A stretch of 15,328 bases of DNA from SHZI01 sp049290495 (GTDB lineage Bacteria > Pseudomonadota > Gammaproteobacteria > Steroidobacterales > GCA-2729495), in the NCBI GenBank assembly GCA_049290495.1, contig JBATNV010000060.1:1-15328 (forward strand). Reading direction: 5' to 3'. The notes below the pieces were generated by a model, which saw only the letters and a program-made list of their open reading frames with translations, searched no databases and was not told the DNA's origin. The position numbers were made by a program, and so were the translations under genes. This document shows positions 1 through 7,447 of this stretch, piece by piece. How positions within the stretch are numbered: the first letter of the stretch is position 1; the number at the start of each line of letters is the position of its first letter.

Positions 1-224
1 GATTTCAGATCGACGCACAGGCTGCGCTTGTTGCGGTTGTACATCGGAAAGTAGCCGGCACCGGAGCCCGGCAAATGACGGGTGCTGTCGCCGGTAACCG
101 GCTCGATCTTGATCACATCGGCGCCCATATCGGCGAGGATCAGCCCAGCCGCCGGGCCCATCACCATGTGCGTAAATTCGATTACCCGCACCCCTGCGAG
201 GGGCAAACCCTGCGATCCTGTCAT
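1..224 (-). CDS. CaiB/BaiF-family (class III) CoA-transferase, N-terminal part only
   Basis: Only the first 74 codons are inside the window; the gene runs off its left edge. The visible protein has the family's N-terminal Rossmann-like opening: LAGVRVIEFTHMVMGPAAG (about residues 8-26), then LILADMGADVIKIEP and, near the cut, NRNKRSLCVDLK. Family members move CoA between carboxylic acids through an aspartyl-CoA intermediate. The catalytic Asp, near residue 170 in the family, lies outside the window, so activity cannot be judged. ATG at 224 is chosen; an in-frame GTG directly before it (227) is the alternative, and neither has a strong Shine-Dalgarno. The gene is divergent from an HMG-CoA-lyase-like gene about 120 bases away, which suggests a shared acyl-CoA catabolic role. 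The acid substrate cannot be read from this fragment. Confidence 0.88.
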   Translation of the reverse strand, partial: MTGSQGLPLAGVRVIEFTHMVMGPAAGLILADMGADVIKIEPVTGDSTRHLPGSGAGYFPMYNRNKRSLCVDLK

Positions 225-289
225 CACTGCGCCTTTTCCGTGTTATTTCTGTTGCCGGCGCCGGTATTCACCGGCAATCGGATACTGGA

Positions 290-318
290 TTATCCATCAC
301 CCCGGCCCCATATAGAAT
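290..318 (+). promoter_or_regulatory. Possible sigma70 promoter for the lyase gene in the divergent intergenic region
   Basis: The roughly 120 bases between the two divergent genes hold a good -10-like hexamer, TAGAAT at 313-318 (5 of 6 to TATAAT), with a poor -35 candidate TTATCC 17 bases upstream at 290-295. A Shine-Dalgarno AGGA lies at 335-338, seven bases before the ATG at 346. No operator palindrome stands out. The weak -35 makes this tentative; no comparable promoter was found for the left-facing CoA-transferase. Confidence 0.25.
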
Positions 319-345
319 AAACACCTGCTTTAACAGGATTTCAGC

Positions 346-1299
346 ATGTCCGGCACCAGCGATATCGACGTACTCGTCAGTGAAGTAGGCCCCCGTGATG
401 GCCTGCAGAGCATCAGTTCAGTGATGCCTACTGCGGCGAAGAAGGCCTGGATCGCGGCCGAGGCAGCTGCCGGGGTGCGTGAGATTGAGGTCTGCTCGTT
501 CGTTCCCGCCAAGCTCATGCCGCAGATGGCCGACGCCGCCGAAGTCGTGGCCTATGCGCGCACGATCTCCGGCCTGACGGTGCTGGCGCTGGTGCCCAAC
601 TTCAAGGGCGCAGAAAACGCCATCAACGCGGGGGCACACAAGATCGCACTGCCGCTCTCCGCCAGCGAAACGCACAGCAAGGCAAACCTGCGCAAGAGTC
701 ACGCTGAGGTGATCGAGGATGTGCGCCGGATCGCCGAGCTGCTGCGCAGTCTGCCTGCCGAGAACCGGCCCGGCTTCGAAGGCAACATCGCCACCGCCTT
801 CGGCTGCACCCTCGAAGGCGTCGTGCCGGAAAGCAAAGTGGTCGAGCTCGCCGTGGCGCTCATGGAAGCCGGCTGTGAAGACATCGGCCTTTCGGATACC
901 ACTGGCTATGCCAACCCCACGCAGTTGCGACGCCTGATCCGCCTGGTGCGCGCAGCGGTGGGCCGGGACAAGCTCTCCAGCGTGCATCTGCACAACACGC
1001 GCGGCCTCGGTCTCGCCAATGCACTTGCCGCGCTGGAGGAAGGCATCACGACACTGGACAGTTCGCTCGGCGGTCTCGGCGGCTGCCCACATGCGCCCGG
1101 TGCCAGCGGCAATATCGTCACCGAAGACCTGGTGTTCATGCTCGATGCGATGGGCCTGCGTACCGGCATCGATCTCAACAAGCTGCTCGCGGTCCGGCAG
1201 ATTCTGCGTGAGAGTCTGCCGGACGACGAGCTGTATGGTTTTACGCCAGACGCCGGGCTGCCCAAGGGCTATGGTCCCGGCGGCTGGGGAGTCACCTGA
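346..1299 (+). CDS. Hydroxymethylglutaryl-CoA lyase family protein
   Basis: A 317-residue TIM-barrel lyase of the HMGL-like/DRE-TIM family, full length for the group. HMG-CoA lyase cleaves HMG-CoA to acetoacetate and acetyl-CoA using a divalent metal. Visible family elements are EVGPRDGLQ at 13-21 (catalytic Arg17 and metal-binding Asp18), EVCSFVPAKLMPQMAD at 48-63, SASETHSKANL at 105-115, metal-ligand HLHN at 214-217, and GGLGGCPHAPGASGN at 242-256 with the mobile-loop Cys247. The start has an AGGA seven bases upstream. The gene is divergent from a CoA-transferase and ends seven bases from the stop of the convergent porin gene. HMG-CoA lyase in leucine breakdown is the default reading. The CoA-transferase neighbour and the lack of leucine-pathway genes nearby leave a related 3-hydroxyacyl-CoA, such as citramalyl-CoA, possible. 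Fold and chemistry are sure; substrate is not. Confidence 0.9.
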   Translation: MSGTSDIDVLVSEVGPRDGLQSISSVMPTAAKKAWIAAEAAAGVREIEVCSFVPAKLMPQMADAAEVVAYARTISGLTVLALVPNFKGAENAINAGAHKIALPLSASETHSKANLRKSHAEVIEDVRRIAELLRSLPAENRPGFEGNIATAFGCTLEGVVPESKVVELAVALMEAGCEDIGLSDTTGYANPTQLRRLIRLVRAAVGRDKLSSVHLHNTRGLGLANALAALEEGITTLDSSLGGLGGCPHAPGASGNIVTEDLVFMLDAMGLRTGIDLNKLLAVRQILRESLPDDELYGFTPDAGLPKGYGPGGWGVT

Positions 1300-1306
1300 C
1301 TGTCGC

Positions 1307-2554
1307 TCAGTACTTGAAGTTCATGTCGAGCTGGAGCCGGTCGTAGTCTTTCTCTGCGCCACGCTTCCCCCCCGTCTCGTTGATAAAGTAAGTCAGCCCC
1401 AGGTTCCACTTGTCGCTGAGCGCATAGGCGCCCTGCAGACGATGACCCTTGTGATCGGTCTTGCCGCCACCAAAATCCGAGTCGGTCAGTCCGGCGAACA
1501 CCGCATCCGGCTCGAGGTCCTGCCAGGTATAGCCGAGCTGCCAGGTCCCCTTGGCCTTTGCTGCACCGAGCTGCGCCCCCGCAGCCCAGCCGGTATCAAA
1601 CTCATCGGCATCGGTATTTTTCACATAGTTGGCAAAGAGACTTGCCGGCAGACCAGCGAGCTTGAAACCCAACTCGGCAAATCCCTCGATCTCCTCGTAG
1701 TTAAACAGATAGGTGTTGGTGATCGAATCGTAACTGTTGCCCAGGAAATTGGTGTCCGATCCGTAGAACGTTCCCTTACCCTTGGTATTGAAGTGGTAAT
1801 AGCCTGCGCCGGCTGTGAGTTTTACGTCATCTGCAAGCGGAACCGCCGCGCCGAGCTGACCACCCCAGGTGAACTCCTTGTCATTCTTGCTGTCGCTTTC
1901 CAGCCAGAAGCCAATCGCATTGGCGAAGAACGGACCATTGACATAGTTGAGCCCGAAACCTTCGGGATTCCAGTCGCTGTCCCAGAGCAACGCTTGCTGG
2001 CCCGGCCGATACAGCAAGTTCTGGAACTTGCCGCCACTGACGGCCAACCCCTCCAGTGCAGTCCATTTGAAGTAGGCAAGACTGAGCGAAAAATTCTTGC
2101 TTGAGTTACCGTCACCCAGGGTCTGGTTGCCGGAAACCGGATCATTGTCCTGGCTCGTTGTGAGGCCCAGGCCAAGCTCCAGGTTGTCCTGCGGTTTGGC
2201 AATCAGCGCAAGGCGGGCACGAATCCGCGCGCGATTACGCTCTTCGGCCGCGTTCTCGTCGTCTATGTTCTCGTAGCGCAGACGGAGGTCACCCTTCAGG
2301 CTCAGCTTGTCAGTCCAGCTGGCCGCTGCCGGCGCGTTCACCGCGGGCCTCGCCGCAACGCGTGCGACAACCTGTTTCTGCTCCTCCACCTCTGTCTGCG
2401 TCTGTTGCGCATTCTTCTCAAGTTCAGCGATGCGCTTGTCCTGCGCCTCCAGACGCTGCAGAAGCTCCTGCACAACTTCATCCGAAACCGCAGCAAATGC
2501 GGTCGGCACGTTCAGCAACACGCCAATGGTCAGGGCCAGCAATAGACGTCTCAT
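1307..2554 (-). CDS. Outer-membrane porin with N-terminal coiled coil, probable Pho-regulon phosphate porin
   Basis: A 415-residue outer-membrane beta-barrel protein. Residues 1-21 are a signal peptide (MRRLLLAL...PTAFA, then AVSDE). Residues 24-66 look like a heptad-rich coiled coil (EVVQELLQRLEAQDKRIAELE), as in trimeric porins. From about residue 80 there are alternating amphipathic strands, and the chain ends MNFKY with the terminal aromatic used for barrel insertion. It resembles the 'putative porin' family more than classical OprP/OprO. The start at 2554 has GAGG seven bases upstream; a longer in-frame reading to 2626 would bury the signal peptide. It follows pstB by 143 bases that contain a PhoB-box-like array, so I infer phosphate-starvation-induced anion uptake. 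Barrel and export are seen; phosphate specificity is inferred from context. Confidence 0.85.
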   Translation of the reverse strand: MRRLLLALTIGVLLNVPTAFAAVSDEVVQELLQRLEAQDKRIAELEKNAQQTQTEVEEQKQVVARVAARPAVNAPAAASWTDKLSLKGDLRLRYENIDDENAAEERNRARIRARLALIAKPQDNLELGLGLTTSQDNDPVSGNQTLGDGNSSKNFSLSLAYFKWTALEGLAVSGGKFQNLLYRPGQQALLWDSDWNPEGFGLNYVNGPFFANAIGFWLESDSKNDKEFTWGGQLGAAVPLADDVKLTAGAGYYHFNTKGKGTFYGSDTNFLGNSYDSITNTYLFNYEEIEGFAELGFKLAGLPASLFANYVKNTDADEFDTGWAAGAQLGAAKAKGTWQLGYTWQDLEPDAVFAGLTDSDFGGGKTDHKGHRLQGAYALSDKWNLGLTYFINETGGKRGAEKDYDRLQLDMNFKY

Positions 2555-2644
2555 GGGGATACCTCGTCTGTTCACAATCTGTTGCACATCAGCGGAAAAG
2601 GCGCTCGCCTGCTCCACCCAACGCATGCAGTTTGCCGGGGTTTT

Positions 2645-2673
2645 GTTACAGGAGCGTGAAACATGAGCGACAG
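2645..2673 (-). promoter_or_regulatory. Candidate PhoB box, three half-sites, upstream of the porin gene
   Basis: Reading the minus strand, three 7-base units lie exactly 11 bases apart: CTGTCGC (2673-2667), GTTTCAC (2662-2656) and CTGTAAC (2651-2645). The known PhoB half-site is CTGTCAT-like with an 11-base repeat; the last unit fits CTGTMAY fully and the others fit 5-6 of 7. A poor -10 candidate, CAAACT, lies ten bases downstream (2634-2629), the expected distance for PhoB-activated promoters. The porin ATG is about 70 bases beyond it. The array lies in the pstB-porin gap, so the porin probably has its own starvation promoter in addition to any read-through. Confidence 0.6.
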
Positions 2674-2697
2674 AAAAGCGCCCGGCCTCGTTGAGCC

Positions 2698-3570
2698 TCA
2701 GCCGAAACGGCCGGTCACGTAGTCTTCAGTGAGCTTGTGCGACGGATTGGTGAATATCTTGTCGGTGGGGCCGACTTCGATGATGCGACCAAGATGAAAA
2801 TAGGCGGTACGGCTGGAAACACGCGCTGCCTGCTGCATCGAATGTGTGACGATGGCAATCGCGTACTTTTCTGACAGCTCGTCGATCAGGTCTTCAATGC
2901 GGGCCGTGGCAATCGGATCGAGTGCCGAACAGGGCTCATCCATCAGGATCACTTCGGGATTGACGGCGATGGTGCGTGCGATGCAAAGGCGCTGCTGCTG
3001 GCCACCCGACAGGCCAGTGCCCGGGTCATCGAGCCGGTCCTTGACCTCATCCACCAGTCCCGCGCGCTCGAGACTGCCGTAAACGATATCGTCGAGCTCG
3101 GCGCGATTGGCCGCGAGGCCGTGAATGCGCGCCCCGTAGGCAACGTTTTCATAAATCGACTTCGGAAAGGGATTGGGCTTCTGAAACACCATACCAACGC
3201 GGGCGCGCAGCATCACCACGTCGGTGCCTTTGGCGTACATATCCTCGCCATCGAGCCGGAAATCGCCGCTAACCCGGGCTGACTCGATGGTGTCGTTCAT
3301 CCGGTTGAGGCAGCGCAGGAAGGTGGATTTTCCGCAACCCGAAGGGCCGATCAGCGCGATCACTTCATTGCGTCCGACATCCAGGCTGACATTGATCAAC
3401 GCATGCTTGTCGCCATAGTAAACATTGCCACCACGGACACAGATCACCGCATTTTTTGCAGTGACGTCGCCTACCGTGTCAGGAGCGATGCGTTTGGCCT
3501 CACCAGGTACAGTAGCGGCGGCATTCACCGGCGGCGCAACGACATCCTGGGCCTTGTTCATTGTCAGCAT
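2698..3570 (-). CDS. pstB: Phosphate ABC transporter ATP-binding protein PstB
   Basis: This is the ATPase of the PstSCAB high-affinity phosphate importer, acting on the cytoplasmic face of the inner membrane. From the ATG at 3570 it has 290 residues. Walker A GPSGCGKST is near 75-83, the Q-loop Gln near 130 (VFQKPNPFP, typical of PstB), signature LSGGQQQ near 187-193, Walker B ILMDEP near 208-213, and the switch His near 243. The C-terminus TEDYVTGRFG is typical. About 40 residues rich in Ala, Val and Pro precede the ABC domain, longer than the 257-residue E. coli protein. The start is uncertain: ATGs at 3570 and 3561 and a TTG at 3579 close to an AGGGA are all possible. It follows pstA by 25 bases in one operon. 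Confidence 0.96.
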   Translation of the reverse strand: MLTMNKAQDVVAPPVNAAATVPGEAKRIAPDTVGDVTAKNAVICVRGGNVYYGDKHALINVSLDVGRNEVIALIGPSGCGKSTFLRCLNRMNDTIESARVSGDFRLDGEDMYAKGTDVVMLRARVGMVFQKPNPFPKSIYENVAYGARIHGLAANRAELDDIVYGSLERAGLVDEVKDRLDDPGTGLSGGQQQRLCIARTIAVNPEVILMDEPCSALDPIATARIEDLIDELSEKYAIAIVTHSMQQAARVSSRTAYFHLGRIIEVGPTDKIFTNPSHKLTEDYVTGRFG

Positions 3571-3595
3571 TATTGGCAATCTTCCCTATGCGACG

Positions 3596-4921
3596 CTACC
3601 AGCGCCGCTCAAACCGGCTGCGCAGCCATACTGCCGTGGCATTCATCACCAGCAGAAAGGCAAGCAGCACCATGATGGCAGCCGAAGTGCGCGCCACGAA
3701 GGCACGCTCCGGGCTGTCCGCCCACAGATAGATCTGCACCGGCAGTGCCGTCGAGGGGCTCATCGGCCCGCCGGGCACATCGACGATAAATGCGACCATT
3801 CCGATCATGAGCAGTGGTGCAGACTCGCCGAGCGCACGCGCCATGCCGATGATTGCGCCAGTAAGCATGCCCGGCATCGCCAGCGGCAGGACATGGTGAA
3901 ACACCATCTGCATCTGCGAGGCGCCGATTCCGAGCGCAGCCTCGCGTACCGAAGGCGGCACCGCCTTGATGGCAGCCCGCGAGGCAATGATCACCACCGG
4001 CAGCGTCATCAGCGTCAGCACGAGACCACCGACCAGCGGCGCTGAGCGCGGCAGGCCGAAGAAATTGATGAAGACCGCCAGACCCAGAAGGCCGAACACA
4101 ATGGACGGTACCGCAGCGAGGTTATTGATATTGACCTCAACCACATCCACCCACCAACTGCGCCGGGCAAACTCTTCGAGATAAATGGCAGCGGCAACGC
4201 CGAGCGGAAAAGACAGCAGCAGCGTCACGAGCAGCATGAAGAAGGACCCTTTGGTCGCCCCCCAAATTCCTGCCAGCTCCGGCTCACGCGAATCACCGTT
4301 GGTGAAGAAATCCGTATTGAAGCGCAATTCGATACGGCCATCAGCCAGCAGCCGTTCGAGCCAGACGAGTTGCTGCGCCGACAGCCGGTTTGAAACGTCG
4401 GCGTCGCCTTTCCCGGACGCCCGTGCCTTCAGCCACAGGTCCACCTCACTGTTCAGCGGCAGCCACAAGGACTTCGCCTGACCGAGGATCTGCGGATCAG
4501 CCATGACGGCCTCGCGCAGGCCGAAGATTGCGCCCGCACTCACCAGTTGGTTCAGTTCGCGCTTTTCTGTACGGCTGACAGCTTCCGGTATCAGCTCCCG
4601 TAACGCGGACTTGATCAACAGCGAGTAATCGGCTACCGAAAGCACATCTGGATTGCGTTCACCGTCCGGATCGATCACTTTGGCGTCGAAATGAATATCG
4701 AACTGTATGAAACCCTGCCGGAATGCGCTGTAACCGTTGCCGATGATCGTGGCGAACAGAAGCAGCAGAAAAACCACGCCCAGACAGACAGAGAACAGCC
4801 CGTAGAAGCGGAACAACCGCTCTCTGCGATAGCGGCGCCGCAGACTCGCATCGACGCGCCGGCGCGTCTCCTCCGGACTCAGCTGACGACTGGCCCGGTT
4901 GTCACCGTCATCCGCCATCAT
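3596..4921 (-). CDS. pstA: Phosphate ABC transporter permease PstA, enlarged form
   Basis: One of the two membrane permeases of the phosphate importer. It has 441 residues, far longer than the roughly 296 of E. coli PstA. A cytoplasmic basic N-terminus is followed by a first membrane helix at about 40-62. A roughly 160-residue soluble, probably periplasmic, insert (63-220) comes next; it matches the N-terminal region known as DUF3333 in this subgroup. The permease core follows from about 225, with the ABC-contacting EAA loop at about 326-354 (REAALGIGASQMQMVFHHVLPLAMPG cut here into its two halves: Arg326-Ala334 and His342-Gly351) and a last helix at 413-433. Its ATG overlaps the pstC stop in an ATGA, so translation is probably coupled. 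A second in-frame ATG follows the first directly. Confidence 0.94.
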   Translation of the reverse strand: MMADDGDNRASRQLSPEETRRRVDASLRRRYRRERLFRFYGLFSVCLGVVFLLLLFATIIGNGYSAFRQGFIQFDIHFDAKVIDPDGERNPDVLSVADYSLLIKSALRELIPEAVSRTEKRELNQLVSAGAIFGLREAVMADPQILGQAKSLWLPLNSEVDLWLKARASGKGDADVSNRLSAQQLVWLERLLADGRIELRFNTDFFTNGDSREPELAGIWGATKGSFFMLLVTLLLSFPLGVAAAIYLEEFARRSWWVDVVEVNINNLAAVPSIVFGLLGLAVFINFFGLPRSAPLVGGLVLTLMTLPVVIIASRAAIKAVPPSVREAALGIGASQMQMVFHHVLPLAMPGMLTGAIIGMARALGESAPLLMIGMVAFIVDVPGGPMSPSTALPVQIYLWADSPERAFVARTSAAIMVLLAFLLVMNATAVWLRSRFERRW

Positions 4922-6309
4922 TCGTACTGCTCCCGGTAACGACGCACCACCTGCAGGGCGATGATATTGAGGATCAGTGTCACGATGAACAGCATCAGGC
5001 CCAGCGCAAAGGCCGCCAGGGTTTTGGGGCTGTCAAATTCCTGGTCGCCGACCAGCAGTGTGACGATCTGTACGGTGACCGTCGTCACCGACTCCAGCGG
5101 ATTGAAACTCAGATTGGCCGACAGTCCTGCAGCCATCACCACGATCATGGTTTCGCCGATCGCGCGCGACGCAGCCAGCAGCACACCGCCAACGATACCC
5201 GGCAGCGCGGCGGGCACCACCACCCGCTTGATCGTTTCCGAGCGCGTCGCGCCCAGCGCAAAGGAGCCATCGCGCATCGCCTGCGGCACCGCATTGATGG
5301 CATCGTCAGACAACGAGGACACAAAGGGAATGATCATGATGCCCATCACCAGGCCCGCACCCAGCGCCGCTTCCGAGGCTACTTCCAGCCCCAGTTGCTG
5401 ACCCGCGAGGCGGATCATCGGCGCAACCGTCAGCGCAGCGAAATACCCGTAGACCACCGTAGGAATACCGGCCAGCACCTCCAGCACGGGCTTCACGATG
5501 CGGCGCAGGGCCGGGCGGGCATACTCGGAGAGGTAGATTGCAATCATGAGGCCGATCGGCACCGCCACCAGCAGCGCGATACCCGAGATCAGCAAGGTAC
5601 CAACGAACAGCGGCACGGCACCGAAGGCGCCAGAAGAGCCCACCTGGCCGGCACGGATCGCTGTTTGCGGGCTCCAGCTGAGTCCGAACAGGAATTCGCT
5701 CACCGGCACCTGCCGGAAGAACCGCAGCGCTTCAAAGCTCACCGAGAGCAGTATGCCGATCGTGGTTACGATGGCGAGCAATGAGGCGAGGATCAGCATC
5801 AACTTGACCACTGTTTCAACGCGGTTACGCGCGCGGAACTGCGGGCGCAACTGAAACCATGCCAGCGCAAAGCCGCTGAACGACAGTGCGATGACAAGTC
5901 CGGACAGTATCTTCCGCGACGACTCGCGCAGACTGTTGTAGAGATCAGCAGAAACCGCGAATTCCGCACGGCGGCTCTCATCGGACATCTGTCCGGCAGC
6001 GAGGTTGCGGATATCGTTCAACGTCAGGCCCAACTGTGCTTCCGGCTGGTTGCGCAGCGCCTCTGGCAGTGATTGAACCACCCGCGCGGTGATAAGCGAA
6101 TCGCTGAATGCTGCCCACATCAGCAGCAGCGCGATCCCGGGCAGCACTGCGCCGATTGCCGCGTAGTAGCCGTAGTACTTGGGTAAAGAATGCAGACTGC
6201 GTATACCGCCCGCAGGACGCGCCAGCGACAGCGCCCGCTGCCGCCCCAGAAAGAAGGCAGCGAGCACTATCGCGGCAAGAATCAGCAGCAGCGTTGGCAG
6301 ACGCACCAC
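4918..6309 (-). CDS. pstC: Phosphate ABC transporter permease PstC, enlarged form
   Basis: The second permease of the phosphate importer, 463 residues against about 319 in E. coli. Two membrane helices (about 3-22 and 46-68) flank a short loop; a soluble stretch of about 65 residues (70-135) and two further helices (136-152 and 168-190) precede the conserved core. The core starts near 230 and contains the conserved EVLAGIPTVVYGYFA at 277-291 and the ABC-contacting EAA loop (SFALGATRSETIKRVVVP, 349-366). The start is a GTG at 6309, three bases after the pstS stop; a second GTG follows it at once. An AGG overlapping the pstS stop codon serves as Shine-Dalgarno, suggesting coupling. It overlaps pstA by four bases. 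Extended PstC proteins are known in gammaproteobacteria; the role of the extension is not established here. Confidence 0.94.
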   Translation of the reverse strand: MVRLPTLLLILAAIVLAAFFLGRQRALSLARPAGGIRSLHSLPKYYGYYAAIGAVLPGIALLLMWAAFSDSLITARVVQSLPEALRNQPEAQLGLTLNDIRNLAAGQMSDESRRAEFAVSADLYNSLRESSRKILSGLVIALSFSGFALAWFQLRPQFRARNRVETVVKLMLILASLLAIVTTIGILLSVSFEALRFFRQVPVSEFLFGLSWSPQTAIRAGQVGSSGAFGAVPLFVGTLLISGIALLVAVPIGLMIAIYLSEYARPALRRIVKPVLEVLAGIPTVVYGYFAALTVAPMIRLAGQQLGLEVASEAALGAGLVMGIMIIPFVSSLSDDAINAVPQAMRDGSFALGATRSETIKRVVVPAALPGIVGGVLLAASRAIGETMIVVMAAGLSANLSFNPLESVTTVTVQIVTLLVGDQEFDSPKTLAAFALGLMLFIVTLILNIIALQVVRRYREQYE

Positions 6310-6312
6310 AAA

Positions 6313-7377
6313 CTACCTGGGCAACGGCATGGTGACCAGCTTGTTGACCGTCTCCACCACCGCCCTGTATTCGGCAGGCGGCAGAGGCACGAGTCCGCGA
6401 TCGGCCAGATAACCATCTTCTCCCATCGCTTTCTGGCTGGTAAATTCCTTCAGATATTCAGCGACACCAGGGATCGAACCGACGTGCGCCTTCTTGACGT
6501 AGAAGAACAGTGGCCGCGACACCGGATATTTACCGCTCGCGATGTTCTCAAAGCTCGGCTCCACGCCGTCAATCAGGGAGCCCTTCACCGAATCGGAATT
6601 CTGCTCAAGAAAGCTGTAGCCGAAAATTCCCACCGCATTCCTGTTTGCCTTCAGCTTCTGCACGATCAGGTTGTCGTTCTCGCCGGCTTCAATGAAGCGA
6701 CCGTCCTCACGAACCGTGTGGCAGATCTGCTTGAAGCGGCTTTCATCCTTGTCCTTGATAGCCTTGATCCACGGGAAGGACTTGCAACCGCCTTCCATGG
6801 CCAACTCCACGAAAGCATCACGCGTACCGGAGGTCGGCGGCGGACCGAGAACCTCGATAAACTCAGCCGGGAGTTGCGGGTTGACGTCTTTCCAGGTCTT
6901 GTAGGGATTCGCAATGAGCGCCTGCTTGCCCTTCGGGTCAGGCACCTGTTTGGCCAGCGCAAGCCAGATATCGCGCAGACTGACATTCAGGCCGGGCGCT
7001 TTCACCGATTCGGCCAGCACGATACCGTCATAACCGATCTTGACTTCGATGATCTCCTTAACGCCATGAGCCACACAATCCTGCAGCTCAGCCGGCTTGA
7101 TGGCCCGCGAACTGTTGGCGATATCCGGATACTGCACGCCGACGCCGGCGCAAAACAGTTTGATGCCGCCACCGGAACCGGTGGACTCGACTTTAGGGGT
7201 CTTGTACTTGCCGGTCCCACCGAAGCGCTCGGCGACGACCGTCGCGAAGGGATAAACGGTCGATGAGCCGACGATGCTGATATAGCTGCGCGCGGCCTGC
7301 GACCAAGCCACCCCTGATATCGCTGCAGTTATTGCCCCGCTCGCCAGCAGAATCAGGGTCTTGAGTGATCGTTTCAT
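6313..7377 (-). CDS. pstS: Periplasmic phosphate-binding protein PstS
   Basis: The substrate-binding protein that delivers phosphate to PstCA. It has 354 residues with a Sec signal peptide (MKRSLKTLILLASGAITAA..., cleavage near AWSQA at 24-28). Phosphate-contact segments of the family are visible: VGSSTVYPF at 36-44, ESTGSGGGIK at 64-73, IANSSRAIK at 86-94, GYDGIVLA at 115-122 and PTSGTRDAF at 181-189. The start at 7377 has a perfect GGAGG five bases upstream; an in-frame reading up to 7482 would run into phoU and hide the signal peptide. It is 70 bases behind phoU and three bases ahead of pstC. The gap with phoU carries an inverted repeat just before the Shine-Dalgarno. No well-phased PhoB box was found directly upstream. 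Confidence 0.96.
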   Translation of the reverse strand: MKRSLKTLILLASGAITAAISGVAWSQAARSYISIVGSSTVYPFATVVAERFGGTGKYKTPKVESTGSGGGIKLFCAGVGVQYPDIANSSRAIKPAELQDCVAHGVKEIIEVKIGYDGIVLAESVKAPGLNVSLRDIWLALAKQVPDPKGKQALIANPYKTWKDVNPQLPAEFIEVLGPPPTSGTRDAFVELAMEGGCKSFPWIKAIKDKDESRFKQICHTVREDGRFIEAGENDNLIVQKLKANRNAVGIFGYSFLEQNSDSVKGSLIDGVEPSFENIASGKYPVSRPLFFYVKKAHVGSIPGVAEYLKEFTSQKAMGEDGYLADRGLVPLPPAEYRAVVETVNKLVTMPLPR

Positions 7378-7388
7378 ATGGACCTCCG

Positions 7389-7412
7389 GGGTCATGGCTG
7401 TATTTGTGACCC
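7389..7412 (-). repeat. Inverted repeat just upstream of the pstS ribosome-binding site
   Basis: GGGTCA and TGACCC (6-base perfect arms) are separated by 12 bases in the phoU-pstS gap, and the downstream arm nearly touches the GGAGG of pstS. In mRNA this could form a small hairpin influencing translation or 3'-end protection. The same bases include GGGTCAC and CAGCCAT, weakly PhoB-half-site-like but 12 bases apart instead of 11 and too near the ATG for a promoter. Function is unproven. Confidence 0.3.
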
Positions 7413-7447
7413 GATGGAGTCTATGCAGCAATTGTTGCGGCTTTATT

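Noticed and set aside
1296..1310. CTGA/TCAG hairpin between the convergent stops as a bidirectional terminator
   Set aside because: Only a four-base stem with a seven-base loop and no T-runs.
2674..2697. Terminator after pstB (GGCTC...GAGGCC then TTTT)
   Set aside because: The stem is short with a bulge, and the four T's are six bases away from it; not strong enough to call.
6190..7266. Plus-strand open frame of about 358 codons
   Set aside because: Antisense to pstS and the start of pstC, with no recognisable domain or plausible start context.
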